DNA of 64,000 bases, from positions 1-64,000 of the forward strand of contig NZ_DASTBH010000485.1 of the NCBI RefSeq assembly GCF_035712165.1, given 5' to 3'. Made by a program: the position numbers and the translations under genes. The first letter of the stretch is position 1; each line of letters opens with the position of its first letter. Below, piece after piece: positions 33,080 to 41,492 of the stretch. The DNA comes from DASYTH01 sp035712165 (GTDB taxonomy: Bacteria > Actinomycetota > Actinomycetes > Mycobacteriales > Pseudonocardiaceae). Under the pieces are notes generated by a model. The model saw only the letters and a list, made by a program, of their open reading frames with translations. It did no database searches and was not told where the DNA came from.

Positions 33080-33960
33080 TGGCGCTGCCGACCGGCGAGG
33101 ATTTCGCGTGGGCCCGGCAGCGGCGCGCCAATGTCCGCGTGGCCGGCGGAATTCTCGACCTGGTGCTGCCACTTCGGGAGGGTGGCGACGGGCCGGCGCT
33201 GTTCTGCCCGCCGCCGCTGGTCGGCGTGAGCTGGTGCTATCTGGCGCTGCTGCCGCACATCGGGCCCGATCACCCGGTCTACGCCATGCAGTCGCGGGGG
33301 TTGCGCCGGCCGGAGCCGCTGCCGGTCGACATGGCCGAACTGGCCCGCGACTTCGCCGACCAGATCCGGATCACCCGGCCACACGGCCCGTACCACCTGT
33401 TCGGCTGGTCCCTCGGCGGGAACATGGCCTACGCGATCGCCGAGGAACTCGAGCGGCGCGGCCACGAGGTCGGGCTGCTCGCCATCGGGGACGCGACGCC
33501 GCTGCTGCCGCACAGCATCAGCCCTGCGGACGACAACACCTGGCTGCTCTGCGACTTCGTGCTCCGGGAGTTCGGCTACCAGCCGACGATCGAGCCGGAC
33601 GAACCCGAACCGGTGGCACGCATGCTCGAGCTGATCCGGGCGCGGCCCGGCCTCGGCCTCGACGAGTGGCCGGACCGCCGGATCCTGGCGCTGCCGAGGG
33701 TGATCAGGAACAACATCGCGATCGCCCAGCGGCACCGGCCCGGCCGGGTCCGCGCGCCGATGCTGTTCTTCGCCGCGACCCGGATCGACCCGGACACCGA
33801 CGCGAAGCTCGCCACCTGGCGGCCGTACTACGACGGCCCGATCGACGTCGTCGAGGTGGACTGCAAACACGAGCACATGCTGCTGCCGGAACCGGTCGCG
33901 CGGATCGGCGACGAACTCGACGGCCGGCTCGGTCCGAATGAATCACGACCAAATGCATGA
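33061..33960 (+). CDS. Type II thioesterase-like alpha/beta hydrolase with canonical Ser
   Basis: 299 residues. Nucleophile elbow YHLFGWSLGGNMAYA with Ser117, acid Asp in LLAIGDATPLL (about 150) and His in VDCKHEHMLLPEP (about 280). All three residues of a classical thioesterase are present, unlike the two other thioesterase-like proteins of the cluster. It resembles terminal NRPS/PKS thioesterases and could be the real release enzyme or an editing enzyme. The GTG start has GAGG eight bases upstream and overlaps the glycosyltransferase by 19 bases; the ATG overlapping the stop as TGATG (33079) is an alternative. Confidence 0.88.
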   Translation: MDEPRLMALPTGEDFAWARQRRANVRVAGGILDLVLPLREGGDGPALFCPPPLVGVSWCYLALLPHIGPDHPVYAMQSRGLRRPEPLPVDMAELARDFADQIRITRPHGPYHLFGWSLGGNMAYAIAEELERRGHEVGLLAIGDATPLLPHSISPADDNTWLLCDFVLREFGYQPTIEPDEPEPVARMLELIRARPGLGLDEWPDRRILALPRVIRNNIAIAQRHRPGRVRAPMLFFAATRIDPDTDAKLATWRPYYDGPIDVVEVDCKHEHMLLPEPVARIGDELDGRLGPNESRPNA

Positions 33961-33990
33961 TTGTCATCAGGGGCCGGACCAAATTAGCCT
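33961..33990 (+). promoter_or_regulatory. Candidate promoter for leaderless ABC transporter mRNA
   Basis: TTGTCA, 18 bases, TAGCCT. The -10-like box ends seven bases before the GTG of the ABC ATPase, which lacks a ribosome site, so transcription would start at or beside the start codon. The local base composition is AT-richer than the surroundings, which supports a promoter. Confidence 0.4.
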
Positions 33991-33996
33991 CACCTG

Positions 33997-35052
33997 GTGA
34001 GTCCGCGACCGCCGTTGCCGATTTACGCCGCCGCCGAACCGGGCCCAGCCGCCGTCTCCGCACCAAAAGCCCTGATGATAGAGGCTACGGGCTTGCGAAA
34101 GACCTACCGGGCCCGTGGCCGGAAGGCCAAACCGGTCGAAGCGGTGCGCGGTGTGGACTTCGCTGTGCGGACCGGCGAAATTTTCGGTTTTCTTGGACCC
34201 AACGGCGCGGGTAAGTCGACCACGCTGCGAATGCTGGCGACGCTGATTCGGCCGGACGGCGGGCAGGCCACCATCGGGGGCGCCGATCTGGTGCGCGCGC
34301 CGGCGCGGGTCCGGGACGTCATCGGGTTCGTCGCCCAGACCGGTGGCACCTACGACGAGGCCACCGGCCGCCGCGAACTGGTGCTGCAGGCCCGGATGTA
34401 CGGTCTGCCCAAGACGAAAGCCGTGGCCCTGGCGGAGAAGGCGATCGCGGCCTTCGACCTCACCGAGTTCGTCGACCGCCGCATCCACACCTGCTCCGGC
34501 GGGCAGCGCCGGCGGCTCGACGTCGCGCTGGGGGTGATTCACGGGCCCACGGTCATGTTCCTGGACGAACCGACCGCGGGGCTCGATCCGCCGAGCCGGG
34601 CGCGCATGTGGCGGGAGGTGCGGCGGCTGCGCGAGGAGGGTATGACGATCTTCCTCACCACGCACTACCTCGACGAGGCGGACGCCCTGTGCGACCGGAT
34701 CTCGATCATCGACAAGGGACTGATCGTCGCCGAGGGCACGCCGTCGGCGCTCAAGCGGGAGATCTCCGGGGATGTGGTCGTGGTGGACCTTGCCGCGCCG
34801 GACACCGCGGGTGTGGTCGGCGAGGCCGCCCTGCGCGCCGCCGCCGAGGTGCTGACCGTGCAGCCCTACGTGCACAGCCAGGAGACGGTGGACACCACGC
34901 TGCGGCTCTACGTGGACAGTGCCGCGACCGCGATCCCGTTGGTCATCCGCGCGCTCATCGCGGCCGGGATCGAGCCGGGCGCGATCGAGTCCCGCCGGCC
35001 CAGTCTCGACGACGTGTTCCTGGCCAAGACCGGCCGGACCCTGGACGAGTAG
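33997..35052 (+). CDS. ABC transporter ATP-binding protein (DrrA-type drug exporter)
   Basis: 351 residues. Walker A GPNGAGKST (about 70), Q-loop FVAQTGG (about 112), signature SGGQRRRLD (about 168), Walker B VMFLDEPTAGLDP and H-loop TTHYLDEADALCDR. The extra C-terminal ~90 residues are typical of DrrA-type ATPases, which pair with DrrB permeases to export drugs. GTG start, with a candidate promoter just upstream and no ribosome site; an internal ATG (34075) closer to the domain start is an alternative. Most likely exports or gives self-resistance to the cluster product. Confidence 0.92.
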   Translation: MSPRPPLPIYAAAEPGPAAVSAPKALMIEATGLRKTYRARGRKAKPVEAVRGVDFAVRTGEIFGFLGPNGAGKSTTLRMLATLIRPDGGQATIGGADLVRAPARVRDVIGFVAQTGGTYDEATGRRELVLQARMYGLPKTKAVALAEKAIAAFDLTEFVDRRIHTCSGGQRRRLDVALGVIHGPTVMFLDEPTAGLDPPSRARMWREVRRLREEGMTIFLTTHYLDEADALCDRISIIDKGLIVAEGTPSALKREISGDVVVVDLAAPDTAGVVGEAALRAAAEVLTVQPYVHSQETVDTTLRLYVDSAATAIPLVIRALIAAGIEPGAIESRRPSLDDVFLAKTGRTLDE

Positions 35053-35056
35053 CGGC

Positions 35057-35830
35057 ATGCGTGGCATGAGGGCACTCCGCGACACCTGGCTGATCTTCCA
35101 GCACGAGGCCGGGTGGATGGTGCGCAATCCGGCGCTGGTGGCGCTCACCCTGGCTCAGCCGATCGCCTATCTGATCCTGTTCGCGCCGTTCCTCAAGGTC
35201 GCCATGGCCAACCAGGGCGTGGAGACCTACGCCGAGGCCTACCAGGTCTACGTGCCCGGGCTGTTCGTGGCGATGGGCCTGTTCGGCGGCCTGTTCTCGG
35301 GTTACGGCCTGCTGAGCTCGTTACGGGCGGGCGTCATCGACCGCTGCCGGGTGACCCCGGTCAGCCGCACCGGCCTGCTGCTCGGCCGGGCGCTGACGCA
35401 CGTGGCGCTGATCGAGGTGCAGGCGATCGTGATCACGATCGCGGCCCTGCCGTTCGGCCTGCGGGTGAACCCGGGTCACCTGCTGCTCGCGTACCTGTTG
35501 CTGGCCATGGTGGTGCTGCTGAGCACGTCGGTCTCCTACGACATCGCCCTGCTGGTGCGCAACGACAACAGCCTCGGCGTGCTGATCAACACGGTGGGTC
35601 AGCCGGTGTCGCTGCTGGCCGGCGTGCTGATCCCGCTCACGCTCGCGCCGCTGTGGGTCCAGGACGTGGCGCTGTGGAACCCGTTCGCCTGGGCGACCGA
35701 CGGCCTGCGCGCCCTGTTCGCCGGCAACATCACCGATCCGGCCGTCTGGCAGGGCACGCTGATCGCGTTCACGGCCTGCGCGGTGAGCGTCGCCTGGTCG
35801 GCTCATCTGTTCAACCGGGAGGTCTCATGA
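35057..35830 (+). CDS. ABC-2 type transporter permease (DrrB-type)
   Basis: 257 residues with six hydrophobic helices (first IAYLILFAPFLKVAM, last TLIAFTACAVSVAW). The 'NPFAWATDGLRALFAGN' segment before the last helix is characteristic of DrrB/ABC-2 permeases. It begins four bases after the ATPase stop; a second ATG nine bases on is equally possible. Its stop overlaps the next gene as ATGA, tying the exporter to the adenylation gene and the rest of the operon. Confidence 0.92.
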   Translation: MRGMRALRDTWLIFQHEAGWMVRNPALVALTLAQPIAYLILFAPFLKVAMANQGVETYAEAYQVYVPGLFVAMGLFGGLFSGYGLLSSLRAGVIDRCRVTPVSRTGLLLGRALTHVALIEVQAIVITIAALPFGLRVNPGHLLLAYLLLAMVVLLSTSVSYDIALLVRNDNSLGVLINTVGQPVSLLAGVLIPLTLAPLWVQDVALWNPFAWATDGLRALFAGNITDPAVWQGTLIAFTACAVSVAWSAHLFNREVS

Positions 35831-37467
35831 GTATGGGCAAGCTGCGGGCCGCGCTGGCCGGGGACATGCGGGTCGGTGCCGGCAACGTGCTGCCGATGCT
35901 GGCCGAGCACGGCGTCGATCCGGACTCGCCGAGGGTGACCTTCGACGTCGATGTGGACGGGATCGCCGCGTGGACACCGCTGTCCCTGCGCATGCTGACC
36001 GAGCGGGTGGCGGCGCGGGCGGAATGGTTCGTCCGCAAGGGAGTCCGGCGGCGCGACCCGGTCGCGGTGTACACCACCTCGGCGGCCGACGTGTTCCTCA
36101 ACTTCTTCGCGCTCACCTGGCTGGGCGCGATTCCGGCGCTGATGAACGGAAACATGCCGATCGAGGTGGCCGCGGAGTTCATCCGGAGACTGCGCGGGAC
36201 CGGGGCGGTGATCGACGCCGACCATGCCGAACTCACCGGGCATGATCTCGGCGTACCGGTCTTCGAGGCCGCCGAGACCGGCACCGGCGATCCGGAACTG
36301 GCGCCGCCGCACTTCCGGCACCACGGCGACGACCCGGTGACGATCACGCACTCCTCCGGCACCACCCGCACGCCCGCCGCGGTGGTCCACTCGCACCACA
36401 GCCTGTTCGCCGCGATCCGCGCGGTGCGGCTCACCGAGGCCCGCCCGTACGGCGAGGTACGCGAACTGTCGGCGCTGCCCGCCGCGCACGCCGCCGGCAT
36501 CATCGTGCTGAACCAGGCGCTGTGCAACGGCTACCAGATCCTCTGTGTGTCCGGCCAGGGCGGACCGTTCCAGCGCAGCGGCGAGGTGATCCTGGACGCC
36601 ATCGAGCGGTGGCGGCCGACCGCCGTCTTCGGGTTCGCGGTGACCTGGTCCGAACTGGCCCGGTTCGACCTGTCCACTCGCGACGTCAGCTCGGTGCGCA
36701 ACTGGTCCAGCACCGGGGACTGCGCGCACGAGGCGCACGTCCGACGCCTGGTCGCGGCCGGCAGTCACCTGGCCTGGACCCGGGACGGGGTGGTCAGCGT
36801 GCCCGGCTCGAAGTTCATCGACATGCTCGGTTCCACCGAGATGGGCCACAGCGCGTTCTTCGTCACCCACCGGCTGGGCAGCGACCGCTACGACCGCTGC
36901 GTCGGCAAGCCGTACCCGTTCGCCGAGGTGGCCCTGCTGGACGTGACGACAGGTGAGGAGGTTCCGGTCGGCCAGGTCGGTCAGTGCGGGCTGCGGTCCC
37001 CGACGCTCGCGCTCGGCTACTGGAACGACTCGGCCACCACCTTCCGCACCCGGCTGAACGGCTACTACCTGACCGGGGACCTGATGTACCGGGACGAGGA
37101 CGGCTTCTACTACCAGGTCGACCGGGCCAGCGACGCGGTCGACCTCGGCGGCGGGAACTGGCTCTACACGGCGCTTTCCGAGGAACGCATCCTCACCCGC
37201 TGCCCGGACGTGCGGGACTGCAGCGTGATCGCGGCCGGGCAGGACGGCGGCCCCCCGGTCACCGACGTGCTGCTGGTGCTGCATGCCGGCGCCGATCCCG
37301 CGCTCGACCGGAGCGAGGCGGTCCGCGCCGCGCTGGGCCCGGCGGCCTCGGCCACCCTGCGGCGGATCGAGGTGGTCCTGGACGACGACGTGGTCATGGG
37401 GCCGACCGGCAAGGTGCGCAAGTTCCTGATGCGCGAACGGATTCTGGCCGAAGCGCGGGGGAGGTAG
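35827..37467 (+). CDS. AMP-dependent ligase / adenylation enzyme
   Basis: 546 residues, ANL superfamily. A3 reads TITHSSGTTRTPAAVVHS (about 172), A5 FIDMLGSTEMGHSAF (about 335), TGDLMYRDEDGFYY (about 418), and A10 VMGPTGKVRKFLM with Lys near residue 533. The A3 loop lacks the usual Lys (TPAA for xPKG). Overall length and layout are closer to acyl-CoA/aryl-ligases than to NRPS adenylation domains. It probably activates a carboxylic acid starter for the carrier domains encoded downstream. ATGA overlap with the permease gene; four bases before the next GTG. Confidence 0.88.
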   Translation: MSMGKLRAALAGDMRVGAGNVLPMLAEHGVDPDSPRVTFDVDVDGIAAWTPLSLRMLTERVAARAEWFVRKGVRRRDPVAVYTTSAADVFLNFFALTWLGAIPALMNGNMPIEVAAEFIRRLRGTGAVIDADHAELTGHDLGVPVFEAAETGTGDPELAPPHFRHHGDDPVTITHSSGTTRTPAAVVHSHHSLFAAIRAVRLTEARPYGEVRELSALPAAHAAGIIVLNQALCNGYQILCVSGQGGPFQRSGEVILDAIERWRPTAVFGFAVTWSELARFDLSTRDVSSVRNWSSTGDCAHEAHVRRLVAAGSHLAWTRDGVVSVPGSKFIDMLGSTEMGHSAFFVTHRLGSDRYDRCVGKPYPFAEVALLDVTTGEEVPVGQVGQCGLRSPTLALGYWNDSATTFRTRLNGYYLTGDLMYRDEDGFYYQVDRASDAVDLGGGNWLYTALSEERILTRCPDVRDCSVIAAGQDGGPPVTDVLLVLHAGADPALDRSEAVRAALGPAASATLRRIEVVLDDDVVMGPTGKVRKFLMRERILAEARGR

Positions 37468-37470
37468 CGG

Positions 37471-40278
37471 GTGCGGTACCCGGTGTCGTTCGCGCAGCGG
37501 CGAGTGTGGCTGCGCGAGACGCTCGCGCCCGGTGGTCCCGCGTCGCACCTGCGGTACGCGGCCTGGCTGGACGGCCAGGTGGAGCTCGGCGTCCTGCAAC
37601 GCGCGCTGGACGCCGTGGTCGCCCGGCACGCGGCGCTGCGCACCAGCATCGTCGCCGGCGGCGACGAGCCCGAGCAGGTCGTCGCCGATCGGGTGAGCGT
37701 GCCCATCGACCACGTCGTCCTGCCGGACGGCCCGGACGCCGCCGCGCGGGCCGAGGTCGTCGCGGCCGGGCTGGCCGAGCAGCCGTTCGACCTGGCCCGC
37801 GGCCCCCTGCTGCGGGCCGCGCTGATCGGGGCCCGCCCCGACCGGTCGTTGTTCGTGCTGGTGGCGCACCAGATCATCGCCGACGAGGCGAGCCTGGCCA
37901 TGCTGCTCACCGAACTGTCCACTGTGTACCAGAAGGACTCCGAGGCGTTGCCGCCACTGTGGATGGACTACGGGGACTACGCCGTCTGGCAGCGCGACCG
38001 GCTGCGCGGTGAGGAACTGTCCCGCCAACTGGACTACTGGCGTGAGCGGCTGCGGGACGTGCCCCCCGGGCTCACCCTGCCGAGCGACCGGCCCCGGCCG
38101 GTGACGCGGTCGGTTCAGGCCGTCACGGCGACCGCCGCGCTCGACGCGGCCGCGGCTGGCCGGCTGCGTGCGATCGCCCACGAGGCCGGCACGACGCCGG
38201 CCATTGCCATCCTCACCGGCTACGCGGTTGCGCTGTCGCGGTATGCCCGGCAGGCCGACCTGCTGATCGGTGTCCCGGTGCGCGGCCGGATCCGGGTGGA
38301 GCTGGAACCGATCGCGGGCCGGTTCGCCGACACGGTCGCGGTCCGGCTGTGTCTCGCCGCGACCGTCCCGTTCACCGAGGTGCTCGGCCAGGTGCGGGAT
38401 GCCGTCGCGGAAGCCGAGACGCACGGCGAACTTCCGCTCGACAAGCTCGCCGAGGAGTTGGGCGTGGAGCCCGCCGTCCGGTTCGTCCCCGCGGCGTCCG
38501 CGGCGCCCGCGCTGGAGCTTCCCGGCGTGGCCGCTCGGACCCTGGAGCCGGCCACCGGCATCGCCGAGTCCGATCTCGACCTGTCCACGAGCGACGATGG
38601 AACCCTGACGCTGCGGTGCCGCAGCGACCTGTTCGACGAAGCGTTCGCCGGCCGGTTCCTGCGTTCGGTGCTGACCGTGCTCGAGCACGCCGCGGCCGCG
38701 CCGGACACGCCGGTGGCCGGCCTGCCGCTGCTGACGCCCGCGGAGCGCGCGGCCCTGACCACCGGCCGGCCCGCGCCGCAGGCGCCGTCCGATGTGCGGC
38801 GGCTGCTGGCGGCGTCGGCCGCCACGGCGATGCCGGGGGTGTGCGAGCGGGCCGCCCGGCTCGCCCGGGTGCTCGCCGACCACGGGGCCGGCCCGGAAAC
38901 GCGGGTCGGCGTGTGTCTCGGCCGGGACGCCGGCCTGCTGACCGCGCTGCTCGGCGTGTGGTGGGCGGGCGCCGCGTTCGTTCTGCTGGAGCCCGAACTT
39001 CCGTTGGCCCGGCTGGAGATCATGGCCCGCGACGCCGGGCTGCGGATCGTGCTGTCCGACGGCGCGCACGCGGGGTTGGCCGGCTCGGTCGGCGGCGGGG
39101 TCACGGTGATCATGGCGGACGAGCCCGCCGCCGAACCGCTGGATCCCGTGCCGGTGCCGCCGGAGGCGTTGGCCTGCACCGTCTTCACGTCCGGTCCTGC
39201 CGGACCGGTCGGCGTCGACATCGAACACCGGGCCGTCCTGGCCGTGCTCGCCGCGACCCGCGACCTGGGCGTCGCCCTGGTCGACGGGTTTCCGGCGGAC
39301 CTGCTGCTGCCCCTGGTGTCCGGGGCCGATCTCGGTCACGTCCGCCGCTACGTGCTGGACGAGCGCCTGACGCCGGTACCGGTCGGAGTGGTGGGGGAGG
39401 TGTATGTCGCCGGCCCGGGCCTGGCGCGCGGCTACCTCGGCCGGCCGGGCCACACGGCGGCGGAGTTCCTGCCCGACCCCTGGGGAACCGAACCGGGGGC
39501 ACGCATGTACGCCACCGGCGACCTCGGCCGCTGGCGGGAGAACGGCGACCTGGAACCGGCCGGCAGCGCCGGGCGCCGGTTCACCGTCCGCGGCGTCCGG
39601 GTCGACCGCGGCGAGGTCGAGACCGTGCTGCGCGCGCATCCAGCGGTGCGCGACGTGGCGGTGACCGGCATGCCCAGGGCCGGCGAGACCGCGCTGGTGG
39701 CCTATGTCGTGCCCGATCCGGACTCTCCGGCCGCGCGGCCGGAGACGGACCTGCTCGCGCTGTTCCGGGCGCACCTGCGTGCGGCGCTGCCCGACCAGCT
39801 GATCCCCGCGCTCATCGTCGGGCTGCCGGCGCTGCCGCTTCGCCCCGACGGGACGGTGGACCGCACCGCACTTCCCGCGCCCGGGTGGGCCGCGCCGCCG
39901 GCCGCGGACCGGGTGCCGCCACGCGATCCGGTCGAGGCGGCCATGGCCCGGATCTGGGCCGAACTGCTGCGCACGGGCGAGCCGATCGGGGTGCACGACA
40001 ACCTGTTCGGTTTCGGCGGGGGCTCGTTGACCGCGATCCGGTTCGCCGCGCGGATCGCCGACACCTACGGCGTGAACCTGCCCATGCACCGCATCTTCGC
40101 CACCCCGACGATCGCGGACCTGGCCGCGCTCGTGTCGGCGGAGCTGCCCCCGCCCAGCACCGGAACCGACCGCGAGGCCGAGCTTGCCACGCTGTCCGAC
40201 GACGAGTTGGACGACCTGCTGCGCGCCGCCCTGGCCGCCCGCGACCGCCGCCGCACCGCCCGGGGAGACCCGTCGTGA
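37471..40278 (+). CDS. NRPS-like protein: altered C domain, gutted A domain, PCP
   Basis: 935 residues. Condensation domain 1-430 starts normally (YPVSFAQRRVWLRE), but its active-site motif is AHQIIADE: first His133 and Asp138 are kept, catalytic second His is Gln134 and Gly is Glu139. The adenylation part (460-835) reaches A3 as VFTSGPAGPVGVDIEH, then jumps within about 60 residues to YVLDERLTPVPVGVVGEVYVAG, missing roughly 130-150 residues including A4-A5, and A10 reads RPDGTVDRTAL with Thr for the catalytic Lys. The PCP (about 835-920) is intact: NLFGFGGGSLTAI. So only the carrier appears functional, presumably loaded in trans. GTG start with GGGGGAGG upstream. Confidence 0.88.
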   Translation: MRYPVSFAQRRVWLRETLAPGGPASHLRYAAWLDGQVELGVLQRALDAVVARHAALRTSIVAGGDEPEQVVADRVSVPIDHVVLPDGPDAAARAEVVAAGLAEQPFDLARGPLLRAALIGARPDRSLFVLVAHQIIADEASLAMLLTELSTVYQKDSEALPPLWMDYGDYAVWQRDRLRGEELSRQLDYWRERLRDVPPGLTLPSDRPRPVTRSVQAVTATAALDAAAAGRLRAIAHEAGTTPAIAILTGYAVALSRYARQADLLIGVPVRGRIRVELEPIAGRFADTVAVRLCLAATVPFTEVLGQVRDAVAEAETHGELPLDKLAEELGVEPAVRFVPAASAAPALELPGVAARTLEPATGIAESDLDLSTSDDGTLTLRCRSDLFDEAFAGRFLRSVLTVLEHAAAAPDTPVAGLPLLTPAERAALTTGRPAPQAPSDVRRLLAASAATAMPGVCERAARLARVLADHGAGPETRVGVCLGRDAGLLTALLGVWWAGAAFVLLEPELPLARLEIMARDAGLRIVLSDGAHAGLAGSVGGGVTVIMADEPAAEPLDPVPVPPEALACTVFTSGPAGPVGVDIEHRAVLAVLAATRDLGVALVDGFPADLLLPLVSGADLGHVRRYVLDERLTPVPVGVVGEVYVAGPGLARGYLGRPGHTAAEFLPDPWGTEPGARMYATGDLGRWRENGDLEPAGSAGRRFTVRGVRVDRGEVETVLRAHPAVRDVAVTGMPRAGETALVAYVVPDPDSPAARPETDLLALFRAHLRAALPDQLIPALIVGLPALPLRPDGTVDRTALPAPGWAAPPAADRVPPRDPVEAAMARIWAELLRTGEPIGVHDNLFGFGGGSLTAIRFAARIADTYGVNLPMHRIFATPTIADLAALVSAELPPPSTGTDREAELATLSDDELDDLLRAALAARDRRRTARGDPS

Positions 40279-41492
40279 CCACGTCGACCACGCCCTGGCT
40301 GCGGGAACTGCTCAGCGAACCGGGCCGGCGCGACCCGTATCCGCTCTACGCCCGGCTGCACGCACTGGGGCCGGCCGTGGCGCTGCCGCCCGGCAGCCGG
40401 CACGCCGCCATCGTGCACGGCTACGAGGCGGTCGGCCAGGTGCTGCGCGACCCCGACTTCCGGGTGCTGGACGCGGAGTACCTGGACCGGACCAGCACCC
40501 GGTGGCGTGCGCATCCAGCGGTGCGCACCATGCAGGACTCCGTCTTCCATGCCAGTGGCGAGAACCTCGCCCGCACCCGCCGCCTGTTCGGCCAGGTGTT
40601 CAGCGCCACCAAGGCGGCCGCGCTGGAACCGATGATCGACCGGATTGCCGGCGGCCTGGTCGACCGGCTCGCGGCCCTGGGCGCGGACGGCGTCCCGGTG
40701 GACTTCATGGCCGAGTTCGCCCTGCGCCTGCCCAGCGACGTGATCGGCGAACTGCTCGGTATCCCCGAGCCGGACCGGGCCGGCTTTCCGCGGCGGGTAA
40801 GGGATTTCGACGCGATCCTGGAGGTCGGTCAGCGCTCGTTCCGCGAGTTGCGGGCCGCCGATGCCGCGGCCGAGGAGCTGACGGCCTACTTCGCCGGTCT
40901 CCTCGCCGCCCGCCGGGCGCACCCCGCCGACGACCTGATCTCCGCGCTGGCGGACGGCGGGTTGCCCGAACCCGTACTGCTGGCCAACCTGATCGTGGTG
41001 TTCAACGCCGGCTTCCGCACCACGGCGAACCTGCTCGGCAACGGCCTGCGCCTGCTGCTCGCGCACCCCGACGCCAGGACGAAGCTCGGCGCTGACCCCG
41101 CGCTGGCGCCGGCCTACGTCGAGGAGATCCTCCGCTTCGACCCGCCCGTGCACTTCGCCATCCGGTTCGCGGCCGAGGACACCGACGTCGCCGGGATCTC
41201 CGTGCCACGCGGACGATCCGTCCTCGTCCTCACCGGCGCCGCGAACCGGGACCCCACCCGCTTCCCCGACCCGGACCGGTTCGACCCGGGCCGCACCGAC
41301 AACCACCACTACGCGTTCAGCGCCGGCCCGCACTACTGCCTGGGCGCGGCCCTCGGCCGTGCGGAAGGAAAGCTGGCTCTACCCCGGCTGCTGTCCCGCT
41401 TCCCGTCCCTCACCCTGGCCGTGGAACCGAGCCCGCGCCGGCACTTCATGCTCCGCGGCTATGACCGCCTGGAGGTGCTTCTTGTCCGGTGA
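40275..41492 (+). CDS. Cytochrome P450 monooxygenase
   Basis: 405 residues. I-helix FNAGFRTTANL (about 240), ExxR in EEILRFD (about 280), heme loop AFSAGPHYCLGAALGRAEG with proximal Cys near residue 356. GTG start overlaps the stop of the NRPS-like gene (GTGA). It resembles P450s that hydroxylate carrier-bound amino acids or macrocycles. Being directly coupled to a PCP-bearing protein, it may act on the aminoacyl chain held by that PCP; this is inference from position. Confidence 0.92.
   Translation: MTTSTTPWLRELLSEPGRRDPYPLYARLHALGPAVALPPGSRHAAIVHGYEAVGQVLRDPDFRVLDAEYLDRTSTRWRAHPAVRTMQDSVFHASGENLARTRRLFGQVFSATKAAALEPMIDRIAGGLVDRLAALGADGVPVDFMAEFALRLPSDVIGELLGIPEPDRAGFPRRVRDFDAILEVGQRSFRELRAADAAAEELTAYFAGLLAARRAHPADDLISALADGGLPEPVLLANLIVVFNAGFRTTANLLGNGLRLLLAHPDARTKLGADPALAPAYVEEILRFDPPVHFAIRFAAEDTDVAGISVPRGRSVLVLTGAANRDPTRFPDPDRFDPGRTDNHHYAFSAGPHYCLGAALGRAEGKLALPRLLSRFPSLTLAVEPSPRRHFMLRGYDRLEVLLVR

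Noticed and set aside
35803..40089. 1428-codon leftward open frame
   Set aside because: Low-complexity antisense shadow of the adenylation and NRPS-like genes; no recognisable domain and typical of high-GC complementary frames.
35827..40278. A conventional NRPS module (C-A-PCP) plus a loading ligase
   Set aside because: The C-domain catalytic His and the A-domain core and Lys are missing, so this cannot work as a standard module.
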